IMG/VR virus record: IMGVR_UViG_3300013102_000030
Coordinates: 62,001-126,000 of that record
Length of the DNA stretch: 64,000 nt
DNA from: a virus
Reading direction: 5' to 3' (one strand)
Below are positions 1-8,542 of the stretch, piece by piece (positions within the stretch are counted from its first letter, which is position 1; each line of letters starts with the position of its first letter). The notes beneath the pieces were generated by a model. It was not told where the DNA came from. It made no database searches and saw only the letters and a program-made list of their open reading frames with translations. Made by a program: the position numbers and the translations under genes.

Positions 1-3000
1 GCTGATGCTATCTCTGCTGCGGCACTGGATGCAACTGCTAAGGCTGACGCGGCTCAGATGGCTGCTATTCAGGCGCAGGCTTACCAGCTAAACCCATCGT
101 TTGAAGACTGGACCGGAACCATTCCGGCCAGCTACACAACATTCGTCACCAACCCGACAAAGGAAACCACAACTGTACGTACAGGCAAGTACGCTGTACG
201 CTTCAACTGCACAGATACTACCACACAGCGAGGACTTCAGTTCAACGCTGCGCTGGCGCACGCCCCTTACTTTGAATACCTGACCGTAGAGCTTGATGTC
301 CGTCTTGACTCAGGATCTTCCTTCGGCGGTGCCGGTGTCCTCGTAGACTGGGGAGGCATGACCGGTGGAAACCGTGCCACGATCTCTCTTGCCACGGAAA
401 TCCCTGCACCTGTTGTCGGTAGATGGTACCGCATGGTCAAGGTCATCCGCAAGCCTGCTACGGCTACCGGTACCTTCACCAGCTACTCCGCATGGCTCAT
501 GGGTCAGTACGGAACCGGTATGGGAACTCAGGCAGTCAAGAACGTCATCTTTGATTGGATCAACGTACGCCCTGCTACAACTGAAGAAATCACTGCTTAC
601 GGAACCCCTGCAAGCATTCAGTCCCTATCCGATGTCGTCAGTACCAAGACCAAGTCTTGGTACCAGCCGGGTCAACCTCCGCTTACCGGAAACACAACTG
701 GTGACCTGTGGTTTGACACTGATGACAACAACAAGGTCTATATCTGGAACGGCACTTGGGCTGTCGCTTCTGACCAACGTATCGAGTCCCTGAACACTTC
801 TGTTTCTTCCATTCAGACAACTGCAAATGGCAAGAACAAGGTGATCTACTCCACCAGTGCTGCATCCGGAACAACCGGATACGTGGCTGGTGATACATGG
901 TTCCAGCGTGACGCTTCCAACAATATCATTGGTCAATGGGAATTCACAACCTCATGGCAGGTCCGCAAGCTGGATGACGCTATGGTTGCGAACCTCAACG
1001 CTGCCAAGATCATTGCTGGTACACTGGATGCTCAGCGTATCGGTGCAAACAGTCTTTCTGCTGGTAAGCTCATGGTTTCGGATATGGAAGAGCTTATTCC
1101 TAACCCGTTCTTCCACCCTAACGGTGAGCCAGTTCAGGCTGCTGCCGGTACAGTCGTCTCAACTGCTTCCTCTGAGGTCTCTGCGGGTGCTCCTTACCCA
1201 TACGCTATCAAAATCTCAGCACGAGATAACCATCCGTTTGCTACGCCTAACATTGCTGTGCGCCCCGGTGATCAGTTCTACATGGAGGCGTGGGTTTGTG
1301 CAGCACCGACAACTACCCGTCAGTTCAATTTCTACATCTTCGGATCAAGTGTACCGGTTGGTAGCCTCTCTGCCAAGTTCGCTTCCGGACAGGCTGTAAC
1401 TGGAACATGGGTCAAGAAGACCTACTCCTTTACTGTACCACTGAACGCAACCTACACCTACATCAAGCCTGTCCTTCAGGTTGAGACTATTGGTGGAGAT
1501 ACTTCCGACAAGTGGGTTTGGTACGTCACCGGCTGGTCTATGCGTCGAAAGAACACCGGAGAGCTTATTGTTGACGGTGCTATCAAGGCCGGATCTGCTA
1601 TCATTGATAACCTCGCGGTTAGCAATGCCCAGATTGCTGACCTTGCCATCAGCACTGCCAAGATTCAGATCCTCGCGGTAAAGACTGCTCAGATTGATGA
1701 CCTTGCTGTTACGGATGGCAAGATCACCAGCCTCAACGCTGGTAAGATCACTGCCGGATATCTTGATTCCAAGGTCATTGCTGCTGGTTCCATCAAAGCT
1801 GATAAGCTTGACGTTACTCTCGGTGGACTGAACCTTGTTGCCAACTCCTCCTTTGAAGTTGACAGCAACAACGATGGACTGGCAGATAACTGGAACACAT
1901 GGGCACGTGGAGCGGGAGACGCTAGCCGTACTTTCGCTAACACACGCCCTGCCGGTCTGTTCCCCGGATCAACCTACGCTCAACGTGTTACGTCCAACAA
2001 CGTCTCCAATACTGAATCATCTTCCATCCAGTCCAGCACTCTGTTCAGCATTGCTCCCGGAGCAAGTGCTACCCTGAGCCTTTACGCTCGTGCCAGTGTT
2101 GCAGGCAACTACCCTGTGTCCATCCGCTGTGAGGACGATACAGGCGCGTACAAGGGTGATGCGCAGTTCATTGCTGCCGTTACCACAACTGTACAGCGCT
2201 TCTCTGGAACTGTCATCACCCCTGCGGGAACTACTCGTGCCAAGGTAACCATTACTACCCCAACCTCACTGACCAGTGGACACTGGTTTGAAGTTGACGG
2301 TATCAAGTGTGAACTTGGTGACGTTGTCTCCGCTTGGTCTCCGCTGGCTGTTGAACTTCTTCCGGGTACCATCGTTGGTACCTTCCTGAGGGGTGATGCC
2401 ATCGACGGTATGATCATCACTGGCTCTACCTTCCAGACTACCGCAACTGCAAACCGTGGAATCAAGTTCACATCCACTGAGCTTGCAGGATACGATAACA
2501 GCGGAAACAAGAACTTCTCCTTGCTTTCCTCTGGTAGCCTGTCCCTCAAGGGTGATTTGACCTCTGGTTCCACCATCACGGGTGCCACTGTTACCGGTTC
2601 GACCGTTCAGACGGAAGCAACAGCCTCACGAGGAATCAAGCTCACCACAACCGAGCTTGCAGGATACGACACGTCCGGTAACAAGAACTTCTCCCTGACA
2701 ACAGGCGGAACTCTTACCATCAAGGGTGACATCACAGCAGGGTCCACCATCACAGGTGCAACCATCACGGGTGCCACGGTACAGACTGAAGTAACGGCTG
2801 CACGCGGTATCAAGCTGACAAGCACTGAGTTTGCCGGATACGATACTGCTGGTGCTAAGAACTTCAGTCTGACTTCTGCTGGTGTTCTTTCCCTGAAGGG
2901 TTCCATTGAATCCGGCTCCACCATCAAGGGTGCAACTCTTGCTGCTGGCGCTGGTGGAATCGAGACCAGCAGTTCGGTCAACCGTGGAGTGAAGCTCAAG

Positions 3001-4593
3001 GATACCGGTATCGTAGCTTACGACAGCAACGGTAACATGACGTTCAAGGTCGATGCTGCAACCGGTCTTGTTGAAGCTCCCGGAATCAAGGCAAACTCGA
3101 TCACGGGTGATATGATTGCCGCGAACACCATTACGGTTCAGGATCTCCTTGTTGGTGACTTCACCAACCTTGTTGATGATGCTGACCTCAACGGTGCTGG
3201 CTGGTATGACCGCTCCGGTGTTGGAACTGCTTCCAACATTGTAGTTACCTCAGGTCTTCCGGGTCCATCTTGGAAGCTTGATGGTGTCGGTACTGAGGTT
3301 TCTGTAGCAACCAAGTCCTACTTCTCTGTAGTTCCCGGTTCCGAGTACCGTATCTCAATCAAGGCACAGAACCAGCTTCTCCCGAGTGGTACTCCTGCTC
3401 TCTTCCGAATCTACTGGTTCACAGAGACTGGCGCTGCCGCGTCTGCTGCATACTCTGAGCTTTCCATCCCAACAGGATCATGGAACACCTACGCAGGAAA
3501 CGCTACTCCTCCTGCTGATGCCCGCCGTGGTGTTCCTACCCTCATCCATGGATCATCTGCCACAGGTGGCTCATGGTGGGCAGGTCTTCCTGCAATCCGT
3601 CGTAAGAACGGTGGAGACCTCATCGTTGACGGTGCGATTGACGGTACGGTCATCAGCGGTGCCACGATTCAGACTGAAAAGACTGCAAACCGTGGAATCA
3701 AGCTTACGACTACGGAGCTTTCCGGATACGATACCAGCGGTAACAAGAACTTCTCGCTGACCACAGCGGGTGCTCTGACAGTTCTGGGAACCATCAAGTC
3801 CGGTTCCACCATTGAAGGTGCTACGATTACAGGTACCACAGGTATCCAGACATCGACTGTTGCCAACCGTGGCGCAAAGATCACCAACACCGGAATCATC
3901 ACATACGACTCCAGCGGCAACATGACCTTCAAGGTTGATGGAACCACTGGTCTTGTGGAAGCTCCGGGCCTGAAGGCTAACAGCATCACTGGTGACATGA
4001 TTGCTACTGCAACTCTGACAGCCAAGAACCTGCTTGTCGGTGACTACGCGAACATTGCCACAATCAATGAGAACATTCCGGTCACCATCAGTTCCTACGG
4101 CCAGACAATGGTCTCCGCTGGATACAACAAGCTGGTAAACGATGCTGGTAACTACCTCATGTTCACAGATCAGCGTGGACCGGTTCCGTTCTCCATCAAC
4201 GATACACTCTACTTTGAGTTTGAGGCCAAGGCAACTGCTGCAACCACTGCTCAACTCGGTGTCTGGACATACGATGGAACAGTGAACGCTTCCACACTCG
4301 GAACTACTGTCAACATTGGCTCTGCCAGTGCCACAGTAACCGGTGAGGTCAAGGTTGTCAACTACCGTCCAAACGCTACACAGTTCGTTGTGGGCCTGAA
4401 CGGAGTCAACAACAAGGGTATCCAAGTCCGAAACGTCAAGGTTTACAAGAAGTCAGGTGGAAACCTGATTGTTGACGGCTCACTCAAGTCAACCACTTTG
4501 TCTCTGATACAATCGACGGTGGAATCATCAAGGCCGGATCTCTATCCGCTACCAAGATCGAATCCAAGTCCATCAAGGCTGACCAGCTTGTGA
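1..4593 (+). CDS. Tail fibre / minor tail protein, 5' end outside the window, 3' end frameshifted
   Basis: The reading frame is open from base 1, so the true start lies upstream. About 1,530 residues are visible, rich in Gly, Thr, Ser and Ala. Carbohydrate-binding-like beta-sandwich stretches alternate with short modules of the form LIVDGAI..GSTITGATI..AGYD.SGNKNFSL. The latter repeat near 2440-2600, 2630-2770, 2800-2940 and 3680-3830, and are typical of phage fibre and tail-tip proteins. A W.P..PP..GNT.GDLWFDTDD motif lies near residue 220. The last 30 residues (from about 4503) lose this character and become Ser/Pro-rich, while the -1 frame continues the expected pattern, so the C-terminus is probably an artefact of a one-base loss. 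Likely role: host recognition at the tail tip. The receptor cannot be told from the sequence. Confidence 0.85.
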   Translation, partial: ADAISAAALDATAKADAAQMAAIQAQAYQLNPSFEDWTGTIPASYTTFVTNPTKETTTVRTGKYAVRFNCTDTTTQRGLQFNAALAHAPYFEYLTVELDVRLDSGSSFGGAGVLVDWGGMTGGNRATISLATEIPAPVVGRWYRMVKVIRKPATATGTFTSYSAWLMGQYGTGMGTQAVKNVIFDWINVRPATTEEITAYGTPASIQSLSDVVSTKTKSWYQPGQPPLTGNTTGDLWFDTDDNNKVYIWNGTWAVASDQRIESLNTSVSSIQTTANGKNKVIYSTSAASGTTGYVAGDTWFQRDASNNIIGQWEFTTSWQVRKLDDAMVANLNAAKIIAGTLDAQRIGANSLSAGKLMVSDMEELIPNPFFHPNGEPVQAAAGTVVSTASSEVSAGAPYPYAIKISARDNHPFATPNIAVRPGDQFYMEAWVCAAPTTTRQFNFYIFGSSVPVGSLSAKFASGQAVTGTWVKKTYSFTVPLNATYTYIKPVLQVETIGGDTSDKWVWYVTGWSMRRKNTGELIVDGAIKAGSAIIDNLAVSNAQIADLAISTAKIQILAVKTAQIDDLAVTDGKITSLNAGKITAGYLDSKVIAAGSIKADKLDVTLGGLNLVANSSFEVDSNNDGLADNWNTWARGAGDASRTFANTRPAGLFPGSTYAQRVTSNNVSNTESSSIQSSTLFSIAPGASATLSLYARASVAGNYPVSIRCEDDTGAYKGDAQFIAAVTTTVQRFSGTVITPAGTTRAKVTITTPTSLTSGHWFEVDGIKCELGDVVSAWSPLAVELLPGTIVGTFLRGDAIDGMIITGSTFQTTATANRGIKFTSTELAGYDNSGNKNFSLLSSGSLSLKGDLTSGSTITGATVTGSTVQTEATASRGIKLTTTELAGYDTSGNKNFSLTTGGTLTIKGDITAGSTITGATITGATVQTEVTAARGIKLTSTEFAGYDTAGAKNFSLTSAGVLSLKGSIESGSTIKGATLAAGAGGIETSSSVNRGVKLKDTGIVAYDSNGNMTFKVDAATGLVEAPGIKANSITGDMIAANTITVQDLLVGDFTNLVDDADLNGAGWYDRSGVGTASNIVVTSGLPGPSWKLDGVGTEVSVATKSYFSVVPGSEYRISIKAQNQLLPSGTPALFRIYWFTETGAAASAAYSELSIPTGSWNTYAGNATPPADARRGVPTLIHGSSATGGSWWAGLPAIRRKNGGDLIVDGAIDGTVISGATIQTEKTANRGIKLTTTELSGYDTSGNKNFSLTTAGALTVLGTIKSGSTIEGATITGTTGIQTSTVANRGAKITNTGIITYDSSGNMTFKVDGTTGLVEAPGLKANSITGDMIATATLTAKNLLVGDYANIATINENIPVTISSYGQTMVSAGYNKLVNDAGNYLMFTDQRGPVPFSINDTLYFEFEAKATAATTAQLGVWTYDGTVNASTLGTTVNIGSASATVTGEVKVVNYRPNATQFVVGLNGVNNKGIQVRNVKVYKKSGGNLIVDGSLKSTTLSLIQSTVESSRPDLYPLPRSNPSPSRLTSL

Positions 4594-6611
4594 TCTCATC
4601 CACGGACAACCTGATTGTTGAGTCTGCCTTTGAGCACCCAACAAATCCGGGAGCTTCGTGGGAACGTGATGCCAACAAGATCATTCAGGTTGGCGGCGGA
4701 CGTAACGGTGGAAACGCTCTGCGCTTCACTGGAACGGTATCCACTCTCACAAGCTACAACGTGAACAACAAGGTGATGGTTGACGATGACAACCGATTCC
4801 GTGTTTCTATGTGGGTCAAGACCAACGCAGCGTTCGGAAACGGTGCTATCCGTCTTGGTGTGAAGCCTTACAAGGGAACCGCTGCTCAGTCTGCTGTGAT
4901 CCTGTTCAGCAACTCAACGAACTCCGCAAGTGCAAACTACGTACCCGGAACCGATGTATGGACTCAGATCAGTGGCATCACCAGCGCCCTTCCTTCGGGA
5001 ACAACCGCTGTGGAATTCTACTTGAGTTCTGTTGCCCCGTCAACGACCGCTTACCTTGATGTTGCCTCTGTTGCTGTGACTCGTGCTGCTGACGGAAACC
5101 TCGTGGTTGATGGAGCTATTGACGGTAAGACTATCACAGGTGCTACTATCCAGACAGCTTCTCCTGCCCTCAGTGGCGCTCGCCTCGTCATGGACGGAAC
5201 GGGTCTTCGTGGTTGGGATGCATCCAACAAGCAATACCTAAGCGCAAGCTCAACGGGTCTTGCTGTTACCGGTAGCCTTGGAGCGACTGGTGATGGTGTG
5301 GACTACGCAATTTACGACAGCACCACTGGTCAATTCGGTTCACGTCCAGTGTATGTTGGAATTGGTGGCGCTGCTGGTGCAGTTGGTCTCGGTACCGGTG
5401 GTCAGACTTGGCCGTACCCGTCTCCGTATAAGACAGGTACACCTATTCCGGGCATCATCTTCAAGCCTACCACTGTAGACATGTATGACGTTGCCAGTAT
5501 GACGGCCCGTGACGGTGTGACCGTATCACTTCAGAGGGGTGTGACACAGGCTGACTTTGACGCGTGGGCAGCACAGACTGATGGTTCCGGCACTCTTGTA
5601 AATGCTCGCAAGACATACATGCCAACCATTATGACTCTGAACCAGAACGGTGTCAACTTCAGCAAGTACGTTGAGGCTCCTGAGTACCGTATCGGTGGAA
5701 CTTCCCTTTCCACAGCATCTGTGGTAACCTATACAGGTGGAGGATCTGTCAACAACCAGACCCTTACTACCTTGGCTTCATACACTCGTAGAGATGATGC
5801 ATCGACTGATACGTTCCTGTTCACCGTAGATGCAAATGGGTACGAGTTCGTTGCCCGTGATACTGGTGTATATGAAATCTTCGTTAACTTCGCCATTGGT
5901 GGACCAGCAACTGGTCGTTCATTCGTGGAAGTAGTCAATTCCTCTGACAGTTGGGGCGGCGCACGCGCCTTCTTCGGCTCGGGTGAAGACACGCAGTCGC
6001 TAGTGCAGGGCGGTTTCAAGATGACCGCTGGACAGAAGTTCAGTATTCGTGCATTCACTACTCTTGGTAGTGGATCAATCAACACTGGATATACTGTACG
6101 TATCACAAAGATGGCCGCTCCACTACCTGTCAAGCAGTGGGGAGAGGGTGACATTACTCAGACAGGTAACGTCACTGTTCAGGGTGAACTCCTTGTCAAG
6201 CCCAAGTTTGCACAATTCTACAACAACGGCTTCAATGTTGCCAGTGGTAGTGCATCGTGGGACTCCGGACCTGTTACAATGGATACAGCGAAGTGCAAGA
6301 ACAACGACTTCACGGTAGCCGGTCCATACGCTGGTTCCGTCAGCTTTACACAGACCGGTTGGTACAGCATCAGCCTGTTCATCATCCCGACAGGTGGTAA
6401 TCCGTTCGACTCTTGGGCACGACTCTTCTTGGGATCAACCGGAGAAAACCTCGTGCAGGACGGTAACCGACCACAGTCCGAGATCTACTTGTCCACCATA
6501 CCGATTTACATCACCGCTGGTGATTACGTACGATCAACAGTTGTATCCCCCGGTGGTATTACATGTAACAGCGTGTGGAAGATTGCCAAAATGCCTTGGT
6601 CCAACGCATAG
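4590..6611 (+). CDS. C-terminal part of the same tail fibre, separated by a frameshift
   Basis: The open frame starts with GTG at 4590 but has no ribosome binding site. The same frame reads sensibly upstream to about 4503 (residues DTIDGGIIKAGSLSATKIES), in continuity with the previous gene. It holds a beta-sandwich region, another LVVDGAIDGKTITGATIQ module, and two C-terminal jelly-roll-like domains of the C1q/TNF type (about residues 390-520 and 550-670), a common fibre-tip architecture. Most likely it is not an independent gene but the tip of the 1-4593 fibre. If the break is real, the tip would be lost or made at a low level. Confidence 0.75.
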   Translation: MISSTDNLIVESAFEHPTNPGASWERDANKIIQVGGGRNGGNALRFTGTVSTLTSYNVNNKVMVDDDNRFRVSMWVKTNAAFGNGAIRLGVKPYKGTAAQSAVILFSNSTNSASANYVPGTDVWTQISGITSALPSGTTAVEFYLSSVAPSTTAYLDVASVAVTRAADGNLVVDGAIDGKTITGATIQTASPALSGARLVMDGTGLRGWDASNKQYLSASSTGLAVTGSLGATGDGVDYAIYDSTTGQFGSRPVYVGIGGAAGAVGLGTGGQTWPYPSPYKTGTPIPGIIFKPTTVDMYDVASMTARDGVTVSLQRGVTQADFDAWAAQTDGSGTLVNARKTYMPTIMTLNQNGVNFSKYVEAPEYRIGGTSLSTASVVTYTGGGSVNNQTLTTLASYTRRDDASTDTFLFTVDANGYEFVARDTGVYEIFVNFAIGGPATGRSFVEVVNSSDSWGGARAFFGSGEDTQSLVQGGFKMTAGQKFSIRAFTTLGSGSINTGYTVRITKMAAPLPVKQWGEGDITQTGNVTVQGELLVKPKFAQFYNNGFNVASGSASWDSGPVTMDTAKCKNNDFTVAGPYAGSVSFTQTGWYSISLFIIPTGGNPFDSWARLFLGSTGENLVQDGNRPQSEIYLSTIPIYITAGDYVRSTVVSPGGITCNSVWKIAKMPWSNA

Positions 6612-6624
6612 AAATGAGGAAAGG

Positions 6625-6777
6625 ATGCTAGCCATCTTGGAAAGAATCCGACAGGCCGTAGCCGCAAAACTGGCTCAGGCGAAAGCACTAATCGATACAT
6701 ACAAGCCCGTGGCTCCCGCTGAGGATGTTTCTCCGGAAACACCTTCAGACGGAGGGACACCAACCCAAGGAGTCTAA
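6625..6777 (+). CDS. Small hypothetical protein, 50 aa, at the end of the fibre operon
   Basis: ATG at 6625 follows a good Shine-Dalgarno (GAGGAAAGG). The N-terminal half is an amphipathic helix (LERIRQAVAAKLAQAKALI). The C-terminal half is Pro/Glu/Thr-rich. Its stop overlaps the next start (TAATG). I do not recognise the family. Position after the fibre and before a terminator suggests a structural or assembly accessory, but this is inference. Confidence 0.7.
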   Translation: MLAILERIRQAVAAKLAQAKALIDTYKPVAPAEDVSPETPSDGGTPTQGV

Positions 6778-6959
6778 TGGCTTCAGTCCAGATCCAGATC
6801 CAGCGAGACAACGGAACCAATATCAGTGCAAACGGCCAAGTGCCGGATGAACTGATCGCGGATACCGCAGCAATGCTGGGAGCTATGTTGTTCGACGCGG
6901 CTGCTGCACCAGTAGTCACAAGCACGTCAACTGAAGTAGTCACAACTACAAATCCTTAG
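6777..6959 (+). CDS. Small hypothetical protein, 60 aa
   Basis: It starts inside the TAATG overlap with the previous gene, so translation is probably coupled. The first 15 residues form a strand-like segment (ASVQIQIQRDNG), followed by an Ala/Leu/Met helix and a Thr/Val tail. It is the last gene before the terminator at 6965-7001. No known family recognised. Confidence 0.7.
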   Translation: MASVQIQIQRDNGTNISANGQVPDELIADTAAMLGAMLFDAAAAPVVTSTSTEVVTTTNP

Positions 6960-6964
6960 CACAG

Positions 6965-7001
6965 AAGGAGGCAGGCCGTCAATTCGGTCTGCCTCCTTTC
7001 G
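6965..7001 (+). terminator. Rho-independent terminator after the tail operon
   Basis: A 14 bp stem (6965-6978 with 6985-6998, one G-T pair) and a 6-base loop are followed by a short T run. It separates the tail genes from the early-type genes downstream. Confidence 0.8.
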
Positions 7002-7035
7002 TGGTATAATTGGTACATTACATATGACGAAAGGA
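6994..7035 (+). promoter_or_regulatory. Extended -10 promoter nested in a 9 bp inverted repeat
   Basis: TGGTATAAT has its -10 at 7005-7010; the -35 is weak. The arms are TCCTTTCGT (6994-7002) and ACGAAAGGA (7027-7035). The right arm contains the ribosome binding site of the 7041 gene. RNA begun near 7017 lacks the left arm, which is also part of the terminator stem. Confidence 0.6.
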
Positions 7036-7040
7036 CAGAA

Positions 7041-7262
7041 ATGTCAGAACTACCTCAGATCGATTCACTCAAGGTTGCCGAAAAGGATATCCAGAAGCTT
7101 GAGTCACTGCTAAAGCAGTCTCGCCGCAACGAATCCACCCTTGAAACCCTTGCAGAAGCTCTCCGTGATGAGCGTGATGAAGTACGCGAGAAGCTAGCAG
7201 AAGCAGAGCGTAAGCTCTCCGAGCCGGTACACGACATCACGTCGCTGCCTGATGGCAGATAA
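7041..7262 (+). CDS. Small coiled-coil protein, 73 aa
   Basis: ATG at 7041 lies behind GAAAGGA. Residues 12-60 show heptad-like Leu spacing with many Glu, Arg and Lys (KDIQKLESLLKQSRR, then LRDERDEVREKLAEAERKL), so a coiled coil is very likely. No enzyme motif is visible. First gene after a terminator and promoter; function unknown, perhaps a scaffold or host-interaction factor. Confidence 0.75.
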   Translation: MSELPQIDSLKVAEKDIQKLESLLKQSRRNESTLETLAEALRDERDEVREKLAEAERKLSEPVHDITSLPDGR

Positions 7263-7265
7263 GCC

Positions 7266-7778
7266 GTGGAGGCCGCTCCAAGCGAACAGGTACAAGAGAG
7301 GCCAAAGTTCGCCGTAAGAGATCTGGTCAGGACCCTTGAGTTCGATGGTATCAAACTTGCTGATAGCTCAAGCCGAGTCCCGCAGCGACCACGTTGGGTA
7401 GAGTTCGAACTTTACCGAACACCAATCAACACTTACGTACTTTCCCGTGTAGGCTACAGCCTTTACTATCACTCGCAAGAGTGCTACACTGTACAGCGTA
7501 ACAAGCTCAGTGCCGTAGATGGTCTGGAACTCAGTGGAGCGTACGTCGCATGTGATAAGTGCAACCCACAGCGAGCAGATATTGAAGGTGTATATCCTGA
7601 AACTCCTCGCTACCGAGCATGGCATTGCACCGAAGCCGTTGGTGTTGTCGCACTCCTCATGAAGGAAGACGACAACGGAACAGAGTATCTGACCAACGTT
7701 GCACGGAGGCTCCTCATGGAAGCTTCCAAACTGGACAAGAACATTGCCAGCGCGTTCCTCGTAGACCGCATCGGATAG
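7266..7778 (+). CDS. Hypothetical protein with Cys/His cluster, 170 aa
   Basis: The start is GTG three bases after the previous stop, with only a weak binding site. Residues about 68-100 carry HSQEC and CDKC with other polar residues between, consistent with a metal site, plus a later HCTE. The rest is mixed alpha/beta. No catalytic motif recognised. It ends where the nested promoter at 7776 begins, so it shares the upstream transcript. Confidence 0.7.
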   Translation: MEAAPSEQVQERPKFAVRDLVRTLEFDGIKLADSSSRVPQRPRWVEFELYRTPINTYVLSRVGYSLYYHSQECYTVQRNKLSAVDGLELSGAYVACDKCNPQRADIEGVYPETPRYRAWHCTEAVGVVALLMKEDDNGTEYLTNVARRLLMEASKLDKNIASAFLVDRIG

Positions 7779-7827
7779 ACAAACGGTGTCCTTTCTGATA
7801 GAATGAGAATTCTGACGAAAGGACACC
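7776..7827 (+). promoter_or_regulatory. Promoter nested in an 11 bp inverted repeat that covers the next ribosome binding site
   Basis: TAGACA (7776-7781), 17 bp spacer, TAGAAT (7799-7804). Left arm GGTGTCCTTTC (7785-7795) lies in the spacer; right arm GAAAGGACACC (7817-7827) holds the Shine-Dalgarno of the TTG-start gene and is followed by TTTGTTT. Read-through RNA would hide the binding site or terminate. RNA starting near 7811 cannot form the hairpin. Confidence 0.75.
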
Positions 7828-7828
7828 T

Positions 7829-8521
7829 TTGTTTATTCTAATCGATACCGACCTTGATAACCTCATCCCCTTCTACGACCATATCAATGAACTGGATGAT
7901 AAGCCAGTCTTTGGTCTGGAAGAGTTGGAACATTACGCTCCAAACGGGGATTTCCACATCGTTGACCTCCTACCAAAGGATCTTACACGGTGGCAACAGC
8001 TTCGTCTAGGTGCTCTCGGTGCGCGTGTCTTCTCAGATTCCTTCGACAAGGAGTCCCCCATCTACTCTGCGGCTATCCCTACCAAGGACAAGATCCGCAG
8101 GATTGAAGTGGATGGACGTAACGCTGAGAGTCGGGCTAGCTTTTTCAGCAACTATGGTGTAAACTACATAGGCCGTACACACCTTTCCCCACGGAACATC
8201 TTCGTGCTGGACAACAAGGGTAAGAACCCTCTCCACGATCCCGCGAAAGATCCTCTGCTGGATGCGCTGTACGCCTCCCTGCCTGAAGACTGGTGGGGTT
8301 CCTGTGGATTCATCTCCGCAGGCAACGTAATCAAGCTAGAAGCCTTCCTGAGGGACCACCCGGATACTATTCCGCTGGCATGGACCTCCGGAGGCAAAGC
8401 AAAACTGGACTTCTTTGGACTGGACTTTGTCCATGTCAGGGAGCCAAACAACACTCAAGAGTATGGCCGCGCTGTACGTGAGGCCGCAAACAGGCTGAGC
8501 TACAAGTTGAGCCTACAATAA
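7829..8521 (+). CDS. Hypothetical protein, 230 aa
   Basis: TTG at 7829 is chosen because GAAAGGA lies just upstream and no ATG is near. The protein is soluble and mixed alpha/beta, with a Trp-rich central part (PEDWWGSCGFISAGN) and a segment LAWTSGGKAKLDFFG near residue 185. I do not recognise a family. Next to DNA polymerase it may be a DNA-metabolism accessory, but that is only context. Expression appears insulated by the hairpin at 7785-7827. Confidence 0.75.
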   Translation: MFILIDTDLDNLIPFYDHINELDDKPVFGLEELEHYAPNGDFHIVDLLPKDLTRWQQLRLGALGARVFSDSFDKESPIYSAAIPTKDKIRRIEVDGRNAESRASFFSNYGVNYIGRTHLSPRNIFVLDNKGKNPLHDPAKDPLLDALYASLPEDWWGSCGFISAGNVIKLEAFLRDHPDTIPLAWTSGGKAKLDFFGLDFVHVREPNNTQEYGRAVREAANRLSYKLSLQ

Positions 8522-8542
8522 CAATACAACACAAAGGAAAGA

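Noticed and set aside
3571-4425. Long minus-strand ORF of 284 codons opposite the fibre gene
   Set aside because: Shadow frame caused by the fibre codon pattern; Cys/Val-rich, no start signals.
4490-4510. Programmed -1 frameshift in the tail fibre
   Set aside because: No X-XXY-YYZ heptamer and no obvious downstream pseudoknot. A lost base explains the frames more simply.
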